DNA of 64,000 nucleotides, taken from assembly GCA_963735445.1 (NCBI GenBank), contig CAVTLC010000019.1:15190-79189 (forward strand). The letters run 5' to 3'. The notes beneath the pieces are model-generated. The model was not told where the DNA came from. It ran no database searches and saw nothing but the letters and a program-made list of their open reading frames with translations. Shown piece by piece: positions 1 to 10,758 of this stretch (positions within the stretch are counted from its first letter, which is position 1; every line of letters starts with the position of its first letter). The DNA is from AP-15 sp963735445 (GTDB taxonomy: Bacteria; Pseudomonadota; Alphaproteobacteria; ATCC43930; CGMCC-115725). The translations under genes and the position numbers were made by a program.

Positions 1-1404
1 CCCGAGACGCAGCGGCAGTCGCCGCGGCCGGCCGAGCTTGCTTGCCCCTAGCATGACCGCGGCGCCGGCGCCCCAAAACAGGGCGAAAGCGCCGATCGCG
101 CCGGCGACAAACCACATCGCGACCTGGCGATCTTGCGCGCCAACGAGGACCACTGCGGCAAGGCAACCGACCAGCAACGCAGTCAGGGCCACAGCGGATC
201 GCGGCGCGCGCCGCCGCGCCCTGTCGACCACATCGCGGAACAACGAGCCTGCCGGTATCCGGTAGATCGCGGCGAGCGGCCACAGCGAAAAGACGAGCGT
301 CGTCAAGAGACCGTAGAGTGCCGCTAGAATGAGAGGATGCGGATAGATCCCGGGCTTCGCCGAGACCGGCAGCAGATGCTTCAGCAGCGGTGCAACCGCC
401 ACCGGCAGCACCGCTCCGAGGGCAAGCGCGGCGGAGATCGCGGTGATCGCCAGCACCAGGATCTCGCATAAATACGTCGAAAAGACGAGGCGGCTCGGGG
501 CGCCGAGGCATTTGAGCGTGGCGATCGTCTCGGTCTTGGCGGCGATATGGCCGCGCACCGCATTGGCAATGCCTACCCCGCCGACCAGCAGCGCCGACAG
601 GCCGACAAGCGATAGAAATTGCCCAACCCTGTCGAGCAACCGCCGCAGATCGGGCGAGGCCTGGTCAAAGCTTCGGATCTCCCAGCCGGCATCGGGGAAC
701 GCAATGCGGGCCTGGTTTGCCCACGCGTCAGGCGCCTCGCTCGCGGGCAGCCGCAAGCGGTAGCGATAGGATACGAGTGCGCCGGGCTGGATCAGCCGGG
801 TTGCGGGGAGCGCGTCCGTTGAAATTAAGACCCGCGGCCCAAAGATCAGCCCGCTCGCGGCAGCGTCGGGTTCGCGCTCGATCACGGCGCGGACCTGCAC
901 CACCGCCTCGCCGATCTTGATCGCATCGCCGATTTTGACCCCGAGCCGGCCAAGGAGTGCGGGATCGACCGCGGCGCCAAACGTTCCATGCACCTCGGCC
1001 AGCACGGCTCCGAGAGGTTGCGGCGGCGACAGCGCGACGGCGCCGTAAAGCGGGTACGCGGCATCGACCGCCTTCAATTCGATTAGGCTTAGGCGGTCTC
1101 CGTTGGTGGCGCGGGCCATAGCGCGCATCGAGACGGTTTGCGATAGCCTGCCGCTATCCGCCAATAGCTGATGCTGCTCGGGGTCGGCCGGATGATAGGC
1201 GATCCGCACCTCGACATCGCCGCCCAGAAGCTCGCGCGCGTTGTCCTTGATTCCGGCACCGAGCGAGGCCGCCAGCGAACCGATGCCGGCGATCGCCCCA
1301 ACCCCGATCACCAGGCAGCCGACAAGCACGCCGAGACCGCCTATGCCGCCCCTCAGCTCGCGACGGGCGAGCCGGACCGCCTGTCGCAGCAATGTGCCTC
1401 TCAC
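1..1404 (-). CDS. ybbP: FtsX-family ABC transporter permease (YbbP-like), partial at window edge
   Basis: Inner-membrane permease of a MacB/LolCDE-type exporter, cut off by the window edge after about 468 codons; the family is usually near 850 residues. The GTG start overlaps the ATPase stop in GTGA, which fixes the frame and implies coupling. An N-terminal membrane segment (about residues 21-43) is followed by a roughly 200-residue extracytoplasmic domain. A second hydrophobic block then opens the FtsX domain, which contains the typical TIATLKCLGAP-like segment. The pairing with the ATPase and the divergent tesA-type gene matches the ybbA-ybbP/tesA neighbourhood of enterobacteria. The substrate is unknown; lipid or lysophospholipid export has been suggested for the family. 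The reading frame is open throughout. Confidence 0.85.
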   Translation of the reverse strand, partial: MRGTLLRQAVRLARRELRGGIGGLGVLVGCLVIGVGAIAGIGSLAASLGAGIKDNARELLGGDVEVRIAYHPADPEQHQLLADSGRLSQTVSMRAMARATNGDRLSLIELKAVDAAYPLYGAVALSPPQPLGAVLAEVHGTFGAAVDPALLGRLGVKIGDAIKIGEAVVQVRAVIEREPDAAASGLIFGPRVLISTDALPATRLIQPGALVSYRYRLRLPASEAPDAWANQARIAFPDAGWEIRSFDQASPDLRRLLDRVGQFLSLVGLSALLVGGVGIANAVRGHIAAKTETIATLKCLGAPSRLVFSTYLCEILVLAITAISAALALGAVLPVAVAPLLKHLLPVSAKPGIYPHPLILAALYGLLTTLVFSLWPLAAIYRIPAGSLFRDVVDRARRRAPRSAVALTALLVGCLAAVVLVGAQDRQVAMWFVAGAIGAFALFWGAGAAVMLGASKLGRPRRLPLRLG

Positions 1405-2138
1405 CGCGCCCGCCGGATTGCGCTGAGCGCGGACCGGTCCGCCGACTGGTCCTCGACGATGGCGCCATCGGCCAGCCTTATCCGGCGGGCACAGCGCTGA
1501 GCGAGGCCTTCGTCGTGAGTAATCAACAGCAAAGTGGTGCCATGGCGGGCCCGTTCTTCAAACAGACAATCGATGACGAGGCTGCCGGTTGCGGCATCGA
1601 GATTGCCGGTGGGCTCGTCGGCGAGCAGCAGCTTGGGGCCGGCAATAAACGCGCGGGCAATCGCGACGCGCTGCTGTTCGCCGCCCGAGAGCTGCGCCGG
1701 ATAATGGCCGAGACGTTGCGAGAGCCCAACCGCACCGAGACCCTGCGCCGCTGCTGCGAACGCGTCGCCACGGCCACCCAACTCCAATGGCAATGCGACG
1801 TTCTCGAGCGCGGTCATCGTCGGGATCAGATGAAACGACTGAAACACAATCCCGATGCGATCGCGGCGCAGACGCGCCAAGCCATTCTCGTCGAGGCTCC
1901 CGAGGTCCTGCGCGTCGATCCGTACTCGGCCGGAGGTCGGTCGTTCGAGCCCGCCGAGCACCATCAGCAAGCTCGATTTCCCCGAGCCCGAGGGGCCGAC
2001 CAAAGCAACCGTTTCGCCAGCCTCGATCTCAAGCGAGATACCGCGCAGGATGTTGACGGGCCCAGCCGCGCTGCCCAGAGTTAAGTGGACGTCGTCAACC
2101 ACCACGAGCGGGCCGCTGGAGTGAAGCGATTTGGTCAT
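1401..2138 (-). CDS. ybbA: ABC transporter ATP-binding protein (YbbA/LolD-like)
   Basis: Cytoplasmic ATPase that drives the adjacent FtsX permease. From the ATG at 2138 (MTKSLHS) the protein has 245 residues, the usual size. Walker A GPSGSGKSS is at about 48-56, the Q-loop glutamine near 100, signature LSGGEQQ at 150-156, Walker B LLLADE at 170-175 and the switch histidine near 208. The frame stays open 16 codons further upstream to 2186, but that extension (MPAAGGWRG) looks non-coding and would run into the divergent promoter region of the esterase gene. It overlaps the permease start by four bases. This is the MacB/LolD class of ATPase, which works with FtsX permeases in mechanotransmission or lipoprotein/lipid export. 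Confidence 0.92.
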   Translation of the reverse strand: MTKSLHSSGPLVVVDDVHLTLGSAAGPVNILRGISLEIEAGETVALVGPSGSGKSSLLMVLGGLERPTSGRVRIDAQDLGSLDENGLARLRRDRIGIVFQSFHLIPTMTALENVALPLELGGRGDAFAAAAQGLGAVGLSQRLGHYPAQLSGGEQQRVAIARAFIAGPKLLLADEPTGNLDAATGSLVIDCLFEERARHGTTLLLITHDEGLAQRCARRIRLADGAIVEDQSADRSALSAIRRAR

Positions 2139-2285
2139 GTCCGATCTGAGCCGAAAACAGCCTCGCCACCCGCCCGCGGCCGGCATAATTCACGGCGATA
2201 TGGCGCGGTGGCGTGCCTTTTCAACGCGATGCGCGGGCTCGCCGCGTTCGTCACTTATAATGATGCGGTCGGTATTGCTCCTGCC

Positions 2286-2861
2286 ATGGCGCGTGTTCCG
2301 GTCATTCTGGATTTTGGCGACAGTCTGACCGCTGGCTACGGGCTGATGCCCGAGCAGGCTTTTCCGGCGCGCCTCGAGGCATGGTTGCGCGCGCACGGTA
2401 TCGCGACCAGGGTTATCAATGCCGGAGTTTCGGGTGACACGACCGCCGGCGGGCTGGCGCGGCTCGATTGGGCGCTGGCCGACAAGCCCGACATCGTCAT
2501 TCTCGCCATGGGCGCCAACGACGCGCTGCGCGGCATCGATCCGAGGACGGTGCGCGACAATCTCGACAAGATGCTGCAAAAGATCAAGGCTACCGGCGCC
2601 AAGGTGCTGATACTGGGAATGCTGGCGCCGCCGAATTGGGGGGAGGCCTACGATCGCGCCTTCGACAAGATTTTTCCCGAGCTGGCGCATGCCCACCAGG
2701 CAAAGCTCTACCCATTTTTTTTGGAGGGTGTTGCGATGAATCCCGACCTCAACCAGCCGGATGGCCTGCACCCGAATGAGCGCGGCGTCGCCGTCCTTGT
2801 CGACCGCATAGGGCCGGTGGTCGCCGGCTTGATTTCGGCCCATCAGGGGGGCGCCTCGTGA
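2286..2861 (+). CDS. tesA: SGNH-type arylesterase / acyl-CoA thioesterase I-like (TesA)
   Basis: SGNH/GDSL hydrolase of about 191 residues. Block I is FGDSLTAGYGL with the nucleophile serine near residue 10, the glycine block is NAGVSGDTTAGG, the asparagine block is GANDALRG and the catalytic Asp/His block is DGLHPNERG near the C-terminus. Family members cleave acyl esters and thioesters, usually in the periplasm. No convincing signal peptide is visible. An upstream in-frame ATG at 2229 would add 19 residues that are only weakly hydrophobic, so the start is uncertain. It is divergent from ybbA/ybbP, as tesA is in other proteobacteria. Its stop overlaps the GTG of the FIST gene (GTGA), implying coupling to it. 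Confidence 0.87.
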   Translation: MARVPVILDFGDSLTAGYGLMPEQAFPARLEAWLRAHGIATRVINAGVSGDTTAGGLARLDWALADKPDIVILAMGANDALRGIDPRTVRDNLDKMLQKIKATGAKVLILGMLAPPNWGEAYDRAFDKIFPELAHAHQAKLYPFFLEGVAMNPDLNQPDGLHPNERGVAVLVDRIGPVVAGLISAHQGGAS

Positions 2862-3985
2862 GCGCCCGCTTTGCTGCGGTGACAGCAACCGGAGAGCCCG
2901 CCGGTCTCGCTGCGCGGTGCGTTGCCGGCCTGGCGCCAATCGAGCGGGCAAATTTCGGTGTCGCTTACGTGACCGAGCCGGCTGCTGCGGCGTTGCCCGG
3001 TCTATTGCGCGAACTGTCGGCATATACCGGGGTGAATGCCTGGGTCGGCGGGGTCGGACTCGGTGTGTGCTCGGCGGAGAGTGAAATCTTTGAGGAGCCC
3101 GCAGCCGTCGTCATGACCGCGGCACTGCCCGAGGACGGATTTCGCATTTTTGGCGTGACCAAAGACCCCGGCGCCGACCTGCCTCGCGACCACGCTGCGT
3201 GGATCGAGAAATCGGGACCGGCGCTAGCGCTCGTTCATGCCGACCCGCGCTGCCCTGACTTGACCAAGGCGGCGGTCGACATTGCCTCCGCGAGCGGTGC
3301 TTTTCTCGTCGGCGGTCTCGTTTCGCACCGTTGCGAGAGCCCGTTGATTGCGGGTGGGCTTGGCGAAAGCGGCCTTGGGGCTAACGGGATCGCCGGGGTC
3401 ATGCTGGCGCCAGAAATCGCGGTCGCGACATCATTGACCCAAGGATGCATGCCGATCGGCCCGGTGCATCGCATCGACGAGGCGCGTGACAATATCGTCA
3501 TGGTAATCGATGGTCGGCCGGCGCTGAGTGTCTTCCTCGAGGATATCGGGCCCGATCTGGCGCAAGATTTGCGGCGGCTTGGCGGGGTGATCTTTGTCGG
3601 ATTGCCGGTGACGGGGTCGGACACCGGCGACTACCTGGTTCGCAATTTGATGGCAATCGACCCCGGCCGCGGCTGGGTCGTAATCGGCGCCGAAATTGCC
3701 GCGGGCGATAAGATCCTCTTTTGCCGACGTGATCCAGAGAGCGCGCGCGGCGATATGGAGCGGATGGTTCGCCAGCTCGCGGGCCGCATCAACGGGCCGC
3801 CGAAGGCCGGAGTTTATGTCAGCTGTGTCGCGCGCGGCGCCAACCTGTTTGGCGAGCCAGGGGTCGAGACCCGGCTGATCCGAGAGACCCTCGGCGACTT
3901 CCCGCTGGTCGGATTTTTTGCCAATGGCGAGATTTCCCGCGACCGACTTTATGGTCACACTGGCGTTTTGACCTTATTCACTTGA
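2858..3985 (+). CDS. FIST domain protein (FIST_N plus FIST_C)
   Basis: 375-residue protein starting at a GTG that overlaps the tesA stop by four bases. It has the two-part FIST architecture: an N-terminal half with VGGVGLGVCSAESEIFEEPA and FLVGGLVSHR, and a C-terminal half ending in ETRLIRETLGDFPLVGFFANGEI, the hallmark of FIST_C. FIST domains are predicted to sense small ligands, possibly amino acids, and are usually fused to or placed near signalling proteins. Here the protein stands alone between an esterase and RNA-related genes, so no partner can be named. There is no signal peptide and it is probably cytoplasmic. The function of stand-alone FIST proteins is poorly known. Confidence 0.85.
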   Translation: MSARFAAVTATGEPAGLAARCVAGLAPIERANFGVAYVTEPAAAALPGLLRELSAYTGVNAWVGGVGLGVCSAESEIFEEPAAVVMTAALPEDGFRIFGVTKDPGADLPRDHAAWIEKSGPALALVHADPRCPDLTKAAVDIASASGAFLVGGLVSHRCESPLIAGGLGESGLGANGIAGVMLAPEIAVATSLTQGCMPIGPVHRIDEARDNIVMVIDGRPALSVFLEDIGPDLAQDLRRLGGVIFVGLPVTGSDTGDYLVRNLMAIDPGRGWVVIGAEIAAGDKILFCRRDPESARGDMERMVRQLAGRINGPPKAGVYVSCVARGANLFGEPGVETRLIRETLGDFPLVGFFANGEISRDRLYGHTGVLTLFT

Positions 3986-3988
3986 CGC

Positions 3989-4525
3989 ATGCTGCGGCTG
4001 TTTGTCGGCATCGGCTTTCCGCCCGAGTTGAAACTGCGCTTGTCGCTTCTCTGTTCGGGGATACCGAAGGCGCGTTGGGTCGATCCCGGCAATTTACACC
4101 TGACCCTGCGGTTTATCGGGGAGATTTCCGAGGCCGTCGCGGCCGATGTCGACGAGACTTTGTTACGCCTACGGGCCCGCCGTTTTTCGCTACAGCTCGC
4201 TGGGACCGGCGTTTTCGGCGGCGACCGGCCGCGCCAATTGTGGGTTGGCGTCGAGCGCAATCCCGAACTCATGACCTTGCGTGACAAGATCGAGCAGGCG
4301 CTGACTCGCATCGGCCTGCCGCCCGAACCGCGTAAATTCACCCCGCACGTCACATTGGCGCGATTACACAACCCTCCCGCCGACAAGGTGGCGGAGTTTC
4401 TGGCGTCGCATGCCGGGTTCCGCGCCGAGCCGCTGCCGGTCGAGGCGTTCAGTCTGATTGCGAGCTACCCGACAAAGGCCGGATCGGTCTACGAAGATCA
4501 GGCGGATTACCCACTTCAAAACTGA
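3989..4525 (+). CDS. thpR: RNA 2',3'-cyclic phosphodiesterase (2H phosphoesterase)
   Basis: 178-residue 2H phosphoesterase of the LigT/ThpR family, which opens 2',3'-cyclic phosphates on RNA ends. The two catalytic H-x-T/S-x motifs are visible as HLTL near residue 37 and HVTL near residue 120, separated by the usual distance. The N-terminus MLRLFVGIGFP and the C-terminal segment SLIASYPTKAGSVYE fit the family. It starts three bases after the FIST stop, so it is probably cotranscribed with it. ThpR often sits near small housekeeping genes, and its cellular substrate is not settled. Confidence 0.9.
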   Translation: MLRLFVGIGFPPELKLRLSLLCSGIPKARWVDPGNLHLTLRFIGEISEAVAADVDETLLRLRARRFSLQLAGTGVFGGDRPRQLWVGVERNPELMTLRDKIEQALTRIGLPPEPRKFTPHVTLARLHNPPADKVAEFLASHAGFRAEPLPVEAFSLIASYPTKAGSVYEDQADYPLQN

Positions 4526-4541
4526 TCGGGGAGATGTCGCG

Positions 4542-4970
4542 ATGGCGCACTGGTTGTTGAAATCGGAACCGTCGGCCTATTCCTGGGACCGGCTTGTTGC
4601 TGAGGGGAAAACCAACTGGGATGGTGTGCGCAACGCGCAGGCGCTCAATAACATGCGGGCGATGAAACCGGGCGAGCGCGCATTTTTCTATCATTCGAAT
4701 GAAGGCAAGGACATTGTCGGGATCGCCGAAATCGTCACCGGCTTTTACCCTGACCCGAAGGATAAGACCGGCAAGCTCGGGATGGTTGACGTCAAGGCGG
4801 TGATGCCAGTAGCCAAGCCGGTTAGCCTGGCAGAAATGAAAGCAAAACCCGAGCTCGCGGGAATGGCGTTGCTGCGCCAATCGCGGCTATCGGTGTGTCC
4901 GGTCACCGATCGCGAATGGCAGGTCATTTGCGAGATGGCAGGCGCCGAAACCGAGACGTCTCAGGCCTGA
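4542..4970 (+). CDS. EVE domain-containing protein
   Basis: 142-residue single-domain EVE protein (PUA-like fold, similar to YTH and ASCH domains). Diagnostic segments are HWLLKSEPSAYSWDRL at the N-terminus, WDGVRNAQALNNMRAMKPGERAFFYHS in the middle and MALLRQSRLSVCPVTDREW near the end. EVE domains are thought to bind modified bases in RNA or DNA. GGGGAG at 4528-4533 is well spaced for the ATG at 4542; the open frame upstream of it is discarded. It follows thpR by 16 bases, giving a small esterase-FIST-thpR-EVE transcription unit. Stand-alone EVE genes like this are common housekeeping genes in alphaproteobacteria. Confidence 0.92.
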   Translation: MAHWLLKSEPSAYSWDRLVAEGKTNWDGVRNAQALNNMRAMKPGERAFFYHSNEGKDIVGIAEIVTGFYPDPKDKTGKLGMVDVKAVMPVAKPVSLAEMKAKPELAGMALLRQSRLSVCPVTDREWQVICEMAGAETETSQA

Positions 4971-5118
4971 TCCAGATCACCGATTGCTATGGCGAGAGCC
5001 ATGTAAAATATCACAGCGCTGTCGAGTAGTCGCTAGATAACCGATACTCATTCCACGGAGCAAACAAGAACTACCGTGCTCCCCGTTACTTGCCCGCGCT
5101 TGGATAAGCTAAAGCGAT

Positions 5119-5427
5119 TTACCTGTAGCGAAGATGCTGTTGCTCGGTTCCGGGGACGCGTTGTGGTCCGGCACTTGGGATTTGGGTATAGCGATAGGAC
5201 TGAAGGCGCGTCGTTCGAAGTCCGGGGACGCCATTTTGATCAAGCGCGCGCTCCCAGGCGACCAGTTCTTCGTCGGACATCATGTAACGCGCACAGGCTT
5301 CCTCTCGGCTGATCAGCCCCGCCCGGGCAGCCGCCACGACGGCAGCCTTACGCGAAGGAGACCATCGCTTCGTATCTGCTGGCGGTAGGTCGATTGGCCA
5401 AATCTCAGCTTTTTGGATCATGTGCAT
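5119..5427 (-). CDS. sciP: CtrA inhibitor SciP (DUF1153 family)
   Basis: About 102 residues from the ATG at 5427; a TTG at 5448 is a possible longer start. The core WPIDLPPADTKRWSPSRKA, followed by GLISREEACARYMMSDEELVAWERALDQNG and the ending GLRTTRLQSYR, is the SciP/DUF1153 signature, a compact helix-turn-helix domain. In Caulobacter SciP binds CtrA and represses CtrA-activated promoters, so its presence implies a CtrA cell-cycle circuit. The last 20 or so residues (IPSAGPQRVPGTEQ) exceed the conserved core and may be disordered. A GANTC site (GACTC near 5499) lies about 70 bases upstream; on its own this is weak evidence of CcrM/GcrA control. Confidence 0.9.
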   Translation of the reverse strand: MHMIQKAEIWPIDLPPADTKRWSPSRKAAVVAAARAGLISREEACARYMMSDEELVAWERALDQNGVPGLRTTRLQSYRYTQIPSAGPQRVPGTEQQHLRYR

Positions 5428-5758
5428 GCGTCTCACTAGCAACCGCAAGGCACGCCCATACCGCTGGTTGATGAACGCACGGGTGTGACGTTTATTAGAC
5501 TCGATAGAGGACGATTTATTCCGCGAAATCGGATCAAATATTCATTACCGATCCGCCGATCCAGGCCCCGTCGAGCTGTTGATAGCGTGCGTCAGGACGC
5601 CGCATCCGGCAGCGTTTGGCGGTGGTATTGCCGATCTAAAGCGATTATCACCTCGGCGCCACGGGCTCGCGAGCTTGCCCAGATGGAACCGATTACGCGG
5701 ATCCAGACTTCACGATCGCCCCGGGCATTACGCCACAGATTAAGAGTTTCGGTTTCGA
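5428..5758. other. Intergenic region between sciP and hpnN
   Basis: 331 bases between divergent genes, so it should hold both promoters. No open frame here looks like a protein. One GACTC (GANTC class) occurs near 5499. I see no clear sigma-70 boxes, no full CtrA box and no terminator. Confidence 0.5.
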
Positions 5759-8399
5759 ATGAGATTTCAACGCTTGCTCGTCGGCCTGGTGGACTTCTGC
5801 CGACGGCATGCGGTGCTGGTTGTCTTGGTCGCGATAGCCGTCGCGGCATTTTCCGGGGTTTACGCGGCAGGCCACCTCGGGATTAGCACCGATACCGACA
5901 AGATGTTCGCCGAAAGCTTGCCTTGGCGACAGCAAGCCGCCGCTTTCAAGAATGAGTTCCCACAGTTCACCGACCTGCTGGCGGTGGTGATCGACGCCAA
6001 AGCGCCTGAGGAAGCGGAGGCAACGGCCGCCGGATTGGCTGCGGCGCTGTCTACCGACCACGTCCATTTCCACTCCGTCAGCCGACCCGACTCCTCAAGC
6101 TTTTTCACAAAAGAAGGATTGCTGTTCCTCGACCCCAAACAGCTCGACAAGCTGCTCGAGAAAACGATTAACGCGCAACCGTTTCTCGGGCAGATGGCGA
6201 AAGACCCGAGCGCGCGCGGGTTGTTCGCTGCCCTCGGACTGCTCGGCAAGGGACTCCAGCAGGGTCAAGTCGATCTAAAGCCTTACGACAGTGCGTTGGC
6301 TGGGTTCAGCCGAACGATCGCGTCGGCCCTTGCCGGTCATCCGCAGCCCTTGTCCTGGGCCCGGCTGCTGGGCGGTAGTGCTGCCGAACTCGGCGGCCCT
6401 TACAAGTTCGTGCTGGTTCAGCCGCTCGTGGATACGACGGCGCTACAGCCGGGCGGTGCCGCAATCGACGCGATCCGTGCGGCTGCCGCTAAGCTGGAAT
6501 TCGTCAGGTCCGGCGATGCCCGCGTCCGCATCACCGGAAATGTGGCATTGGCCGACGAGGAATTCGCTTCGGTCGCCGAGGGTACGGTCGCCGGGTTGGC
6601 AGGCAGTATCGTGCTGATCTCGCTATGGCTGTTTTTGGCGGTCCGGTCTTGGCGGCTGATTGTCCCGATCTTGTTGACCCTAGTCCTCGGTTTGATGCTG
6701 ACGCTGCTCTTCGCCGCCGCGGCCGTCGGAACTCTCAATCTGGTGTCGGTCGGTTTTGGCATTCTGTTCGTCGGCATTGCGGTTGATTTCGCAATCCAAT
6801 TCTGCGTGCGTTATCGCGAAATCAGGCTGGAGTTCCCCGATCCGGCAACCGCGTTAAACGAAACCGGGCGGCGGGTCGGCGGTCAAATTCTGGTCGCGGC
6901 CGCCGCAACTTCGGCCGGCTTTATGGCCTTTGTACCGACCGACTTTCGAGGTGTCGCCGAGCTCGGCCTGATAGCCGGAATCGGCATGCTGATCGCATTC
7001 GCGTGTACGGTAACGTTCTTGCCGGCGCTGATCAGCTGTGTTTCGTCCGCACGGGGAGCAGGCCGAAGTTGGTTTTCGATGGGCCGTACCGCTCGACGAC
7101 AAGGTGCGGCGTGGCCGACGGCTGTTGCTCACGGTGTTTGCAACTTTGGCTGTGCTCGGCACTCTTCTCGCGCCGCGGCTGAGCTTTGATGCCGACCCGC
7201 TGCATACCAAATCGCCCAACACCGAAGCGATGAGGACCCTCTACGACTTGATCGACTCCCCGGTGACTAATCCGTTCACGATCGACATTCTGGCGCCGAG
7301 TGCGAGCGATGCCGCCATTCTCGCGCACCGGCTCGACAAATTGCCGCTCGTCGCAAATGTACTCTCGATCAACAGCTTCGTTCCAAACGACCAGCAGCAG
7401 AAGCTCGCCCAAATCGAGGATGCGGCCACTCTTTTGGGGCCGACGTTAACGCCTTTCAATCCAGCCGCTCCGCCCACTGCCGAGCAGATCCGTGCGGCGG
7501 CAGTGAACGCGCTGAAAGAGATTACCCCGGCGCTCGATAAATCACCTGACCCGCAACTCGCGGCGCTCACTCGGGAGCTGCGTCAGCTTGCCGCCGCGCC
7601 CGACGAAATTGTGCTGGCTGTCAACACGGCGCTGACACGCTTTCTACCGACCCAGCTCGATCAGTTGCGCACGGCCCTAAGCGCGGAACCGGTAACCTTG
7701 CAGAGCATTCCCGCCTCGCTTGCAGGGGATTGGGTGCTCCCCAACGGCCGTGCGCGGCTTCAGGTTCTACCCAAACCCGCCGCGCGCTCCACCACCGGGC
7801 TGGCCGAGTTCGTCAGCGAGGTGACCGCGGTCGCACCCTATGCGGGAGGCTCGGCCGTTACCATTGAGGCGACGAGCGCCACAATCGTCAGCTCCTTCCG
7901 CTCGGCGGCTGTCGCAGCCGTGCTCGCAATCGCCGTGATACTATTCATCGCATTGCGACGGCCGCTCGATGTGGCGTTGGTGCTGGCGCCGCTGCTGATG
8001 TCGGCGCTGATGACGGTCATCGTCATGGTGGGAGCGCGGCTGCCGCTCAATTACGCGAATATCATTGCCTTGCCGTTGCTCCTGGGTGTTGGCGTTTCGT
8101 TCAACATCTATTTCGTAATGAACTGGCGGGCCGGCCGCACCGCGGTGCTGGGCTCGGCAACCGCGCGAGCAATCCTGTTCTCGGCTCTGACCACGGGGAC
8201 CGCATTTGGTTCGCTCGCCTTGTCCGGCCACCCCGGAACGGCGAGCATGGGCCAGTTGCTGCTGATCAGCCTCGGCTGCACACTCATCGCCAGCCTGGTT
8301 TTTATCCCGGCTTTGCTCGCCTCGGTGCCGCGACCGGCGATCGCGGACCCGTCGAAGCGAGCGTTTCGAGGAATGCCGCCTCGGCAGCCATGGGGTTGA
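5759..8399 (+). CDS. hpnN: RND/MMPL-family hopanoid transporter HpnN-like, frameshifted
   Basis: Inner-membrane RND (MMPL) transporter of the type thought to move hopanoids to the outer membrane. The first half reads from ATG 5759 and stays coherent to ...FLPALIS near 7032, then drifts into nonsense and stops at 7189. The second half (FRPHGEQAEVGF onward) continues in the next frame to 8399. Removing one base near 7034-7040 rejoins them into about 879 residues, the family length. The expected duplicated RND layout is present: TM1 at about 17-37, a large periplasmic loop, a block of five or so membrane segments around 280-420, then the same again. No other hopanoid genes are in view, so the name rests on the sequence alone. 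Confidence 0.8.
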
Positions 8400-8470
8400 T
8401 TTCGACCGCCACGATTAGCCGGCCGAAAATTCTTCTTACTCCACAGCCTGTCGCGCCCTGATGGGTGACG

Positions 8471-9709
8471 TCAGGAGGCTATTCGCGCCTGCTCCGGGGT
8501 GATGCCGAACCGTTCCATATAACGTGCATATCGTTCGTGTTCGCGGCCGGGATCGAGCCCATAATCCTCCAATCGCGCTCGGCGCCGCCCATACCCACCA
8601 GTGGGATTTGCCGCGACCCGTCGGCGGATGCGGGCTGCGGTGTCCGCATCGAGAACGCGACCGAAATGTTGATAGAGCGCCGCAACCGTACCAGCCGGAT
8701 CGGATACCAGCTCCGGGTAGTGGACATGCAAGATGGGTCGTTGGAACCGCTCTTGATCGGCCGCAGCGATCATCAATCCGGCCGCCGTGAGCCACCGGTC
8801 ACTGTCTCCGCGACCAACATCGAACCGGTCGACTCGGCGGCTGAAGGGCCGGCGCAATACCTCGGTGAGCCTCGCGACCGAGGCCAACACCGCGACCGGA
8901 TCGCGATGCACAAAGACCAGATTTGCATCGGGATAGACTTCGCGTAGGGCACCGAGCGCGAAGATGTGATCGGGGCATTTGAGGACCCAACGCCCAGCTT
9001 CGCTGTGCTGATGTTGCAAATGCTGCAAGAACCGCTTGTGAAATCGATAGGCGTCGAGATGCCCGGCACCGTCGAGCCAGCGGCGGTAGCTCGGAATCCG
9101 ATAGGTTGTGTCAAAGCGTAGGCTGGCGAAGATATGCGCGGTGATTTCCGAACATTCCTGCGGCGATGAGGCCTCGATCGGGTGCAGCCGGTGAAATTGC
9201 GGCGCCAGGATCTGAAACATCCTCAATTGCCGGGCGACCTGCTGTCGCCGGCGATCGGTGGAGCCGCCTCGCTGGTCCCGTCTGGTAGGATAAGGATAAA
9301 TAAGTTGCCAGACGCGGGGCACGATGTTCGCGCGGTCTTCGATCAAGAGGCTGTGAAGAAAGGTGGTGCCCGAGCGCGGAAGTCCGGCGATGATCAGCGG
9401 CGTTTCGATCGACTGATCGAGAATCTCGGGACAGCGTTTCTCTTCGTCGCGCAAACGGAGCAAATTCGTCAGGAATCTCACCGTGTCCCAGCGGATTGCG
9501 GCAGCGCCGAACAGGCTCAGTTCGGCCTCTTCGCGGCATGCCTGCAGCAAAAGCTGCATCGGACGCATAAAGGGGGTGTCGCCGAAATCGCTTAATCCGC
9601 TGCGGCGCTGAGCCTCGTCTATCAATTGCTCGGCGCTCGGGGGATCGCGCCAGGGAGCAAGCAGGTCGGGGATCACGAGAGCGGCCAGCCGAGCGAAGCC
9701 ATGGCGCAA
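8471..9709 (-). CDS. Sulfotransferase family protein
   Basis: About 412 residues, probable PAPS-dependent sulfotransferase. The 5'-phosphosulfate loop LPRSGTTFL is at about 110-118 and the 3'-phosphate motif VHRDPVAVLAS at about 267-277, in correct order and spacing. CPDHIFALGALREVYPDANLVFVHRDP is typical of the bacterial sulfotransferase_3 group. No ATG lies near the N-terminus; the TTG at 9709 is taken as start, which is uncertain. There is no signal peptide. The gene is convergent with hpnN and tail-to-head with cobA, so context does not reveal the acceptor, which could be a lipid, glycan or small molecule. Confidence 0.85.
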   Translation of the reverse strand: MRHGFARLAALVIPDLLAPWRDPPSAEQLIDEAQRRSGLSDFGDTPFMRPMQLLLQACREEAELSLFGAAAIRWDTVRFLTNLLRLRDEEKRCPEILDQSIETPLIIAGLPRSGTTFLHSLLIEDRANIVPRVWQLIYPYPTRRDQRGGSTDRRRQQVARQLRMFQILAPQFHRLHPIEASSPQECSEITAHIFASLRFDTTYRIPSYRRWLDGAGHLDAYRFHKRFLQHLQHQHSEAGRWVLKCPDHIFALGALREVYPDANLVFVHRDPVAVLASVARLTEVLRRPFSRRVDRFDVGRGDSDRWLTAAGLMIAAADQERFQRPILHVHYPELVSDPAGTVAALYQHFGRVLDADTAARIRRRVAANPTGGYGRRRARLEDYGLDPGREHERYARYMERFGITPEQARIAS

Positions 9710-9856
9710 AGCGTCAAATGTAAATCTCCATAGGTGCAGACCTGGCCGCAGGAAAGCCGCCGCTGCTGGCGTGCAGTTGATGCGCGAAAGTTACAGAATT
9801 CATCACGACAACAAGCATCGGAGCGGATCGCTCCTTGGGCCGAGGCAAAGCTGTGG

Positions 9857-10684
<828 letters not shown>

Positions 10685-10758
10685 TGCCGCCCTTCTCCAA
10701 ACGCCGTGGCGGAGGCACAGAACTTAGTCATCTGCGAAGGTTTTGCTAAGATCGATAA

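Noticed and set aside
10685..10758. Cobalamin riboswitch between cobA and cbiD
   Set aside because: The gap is only 74 bases and lacks a B12-box-like sequence.
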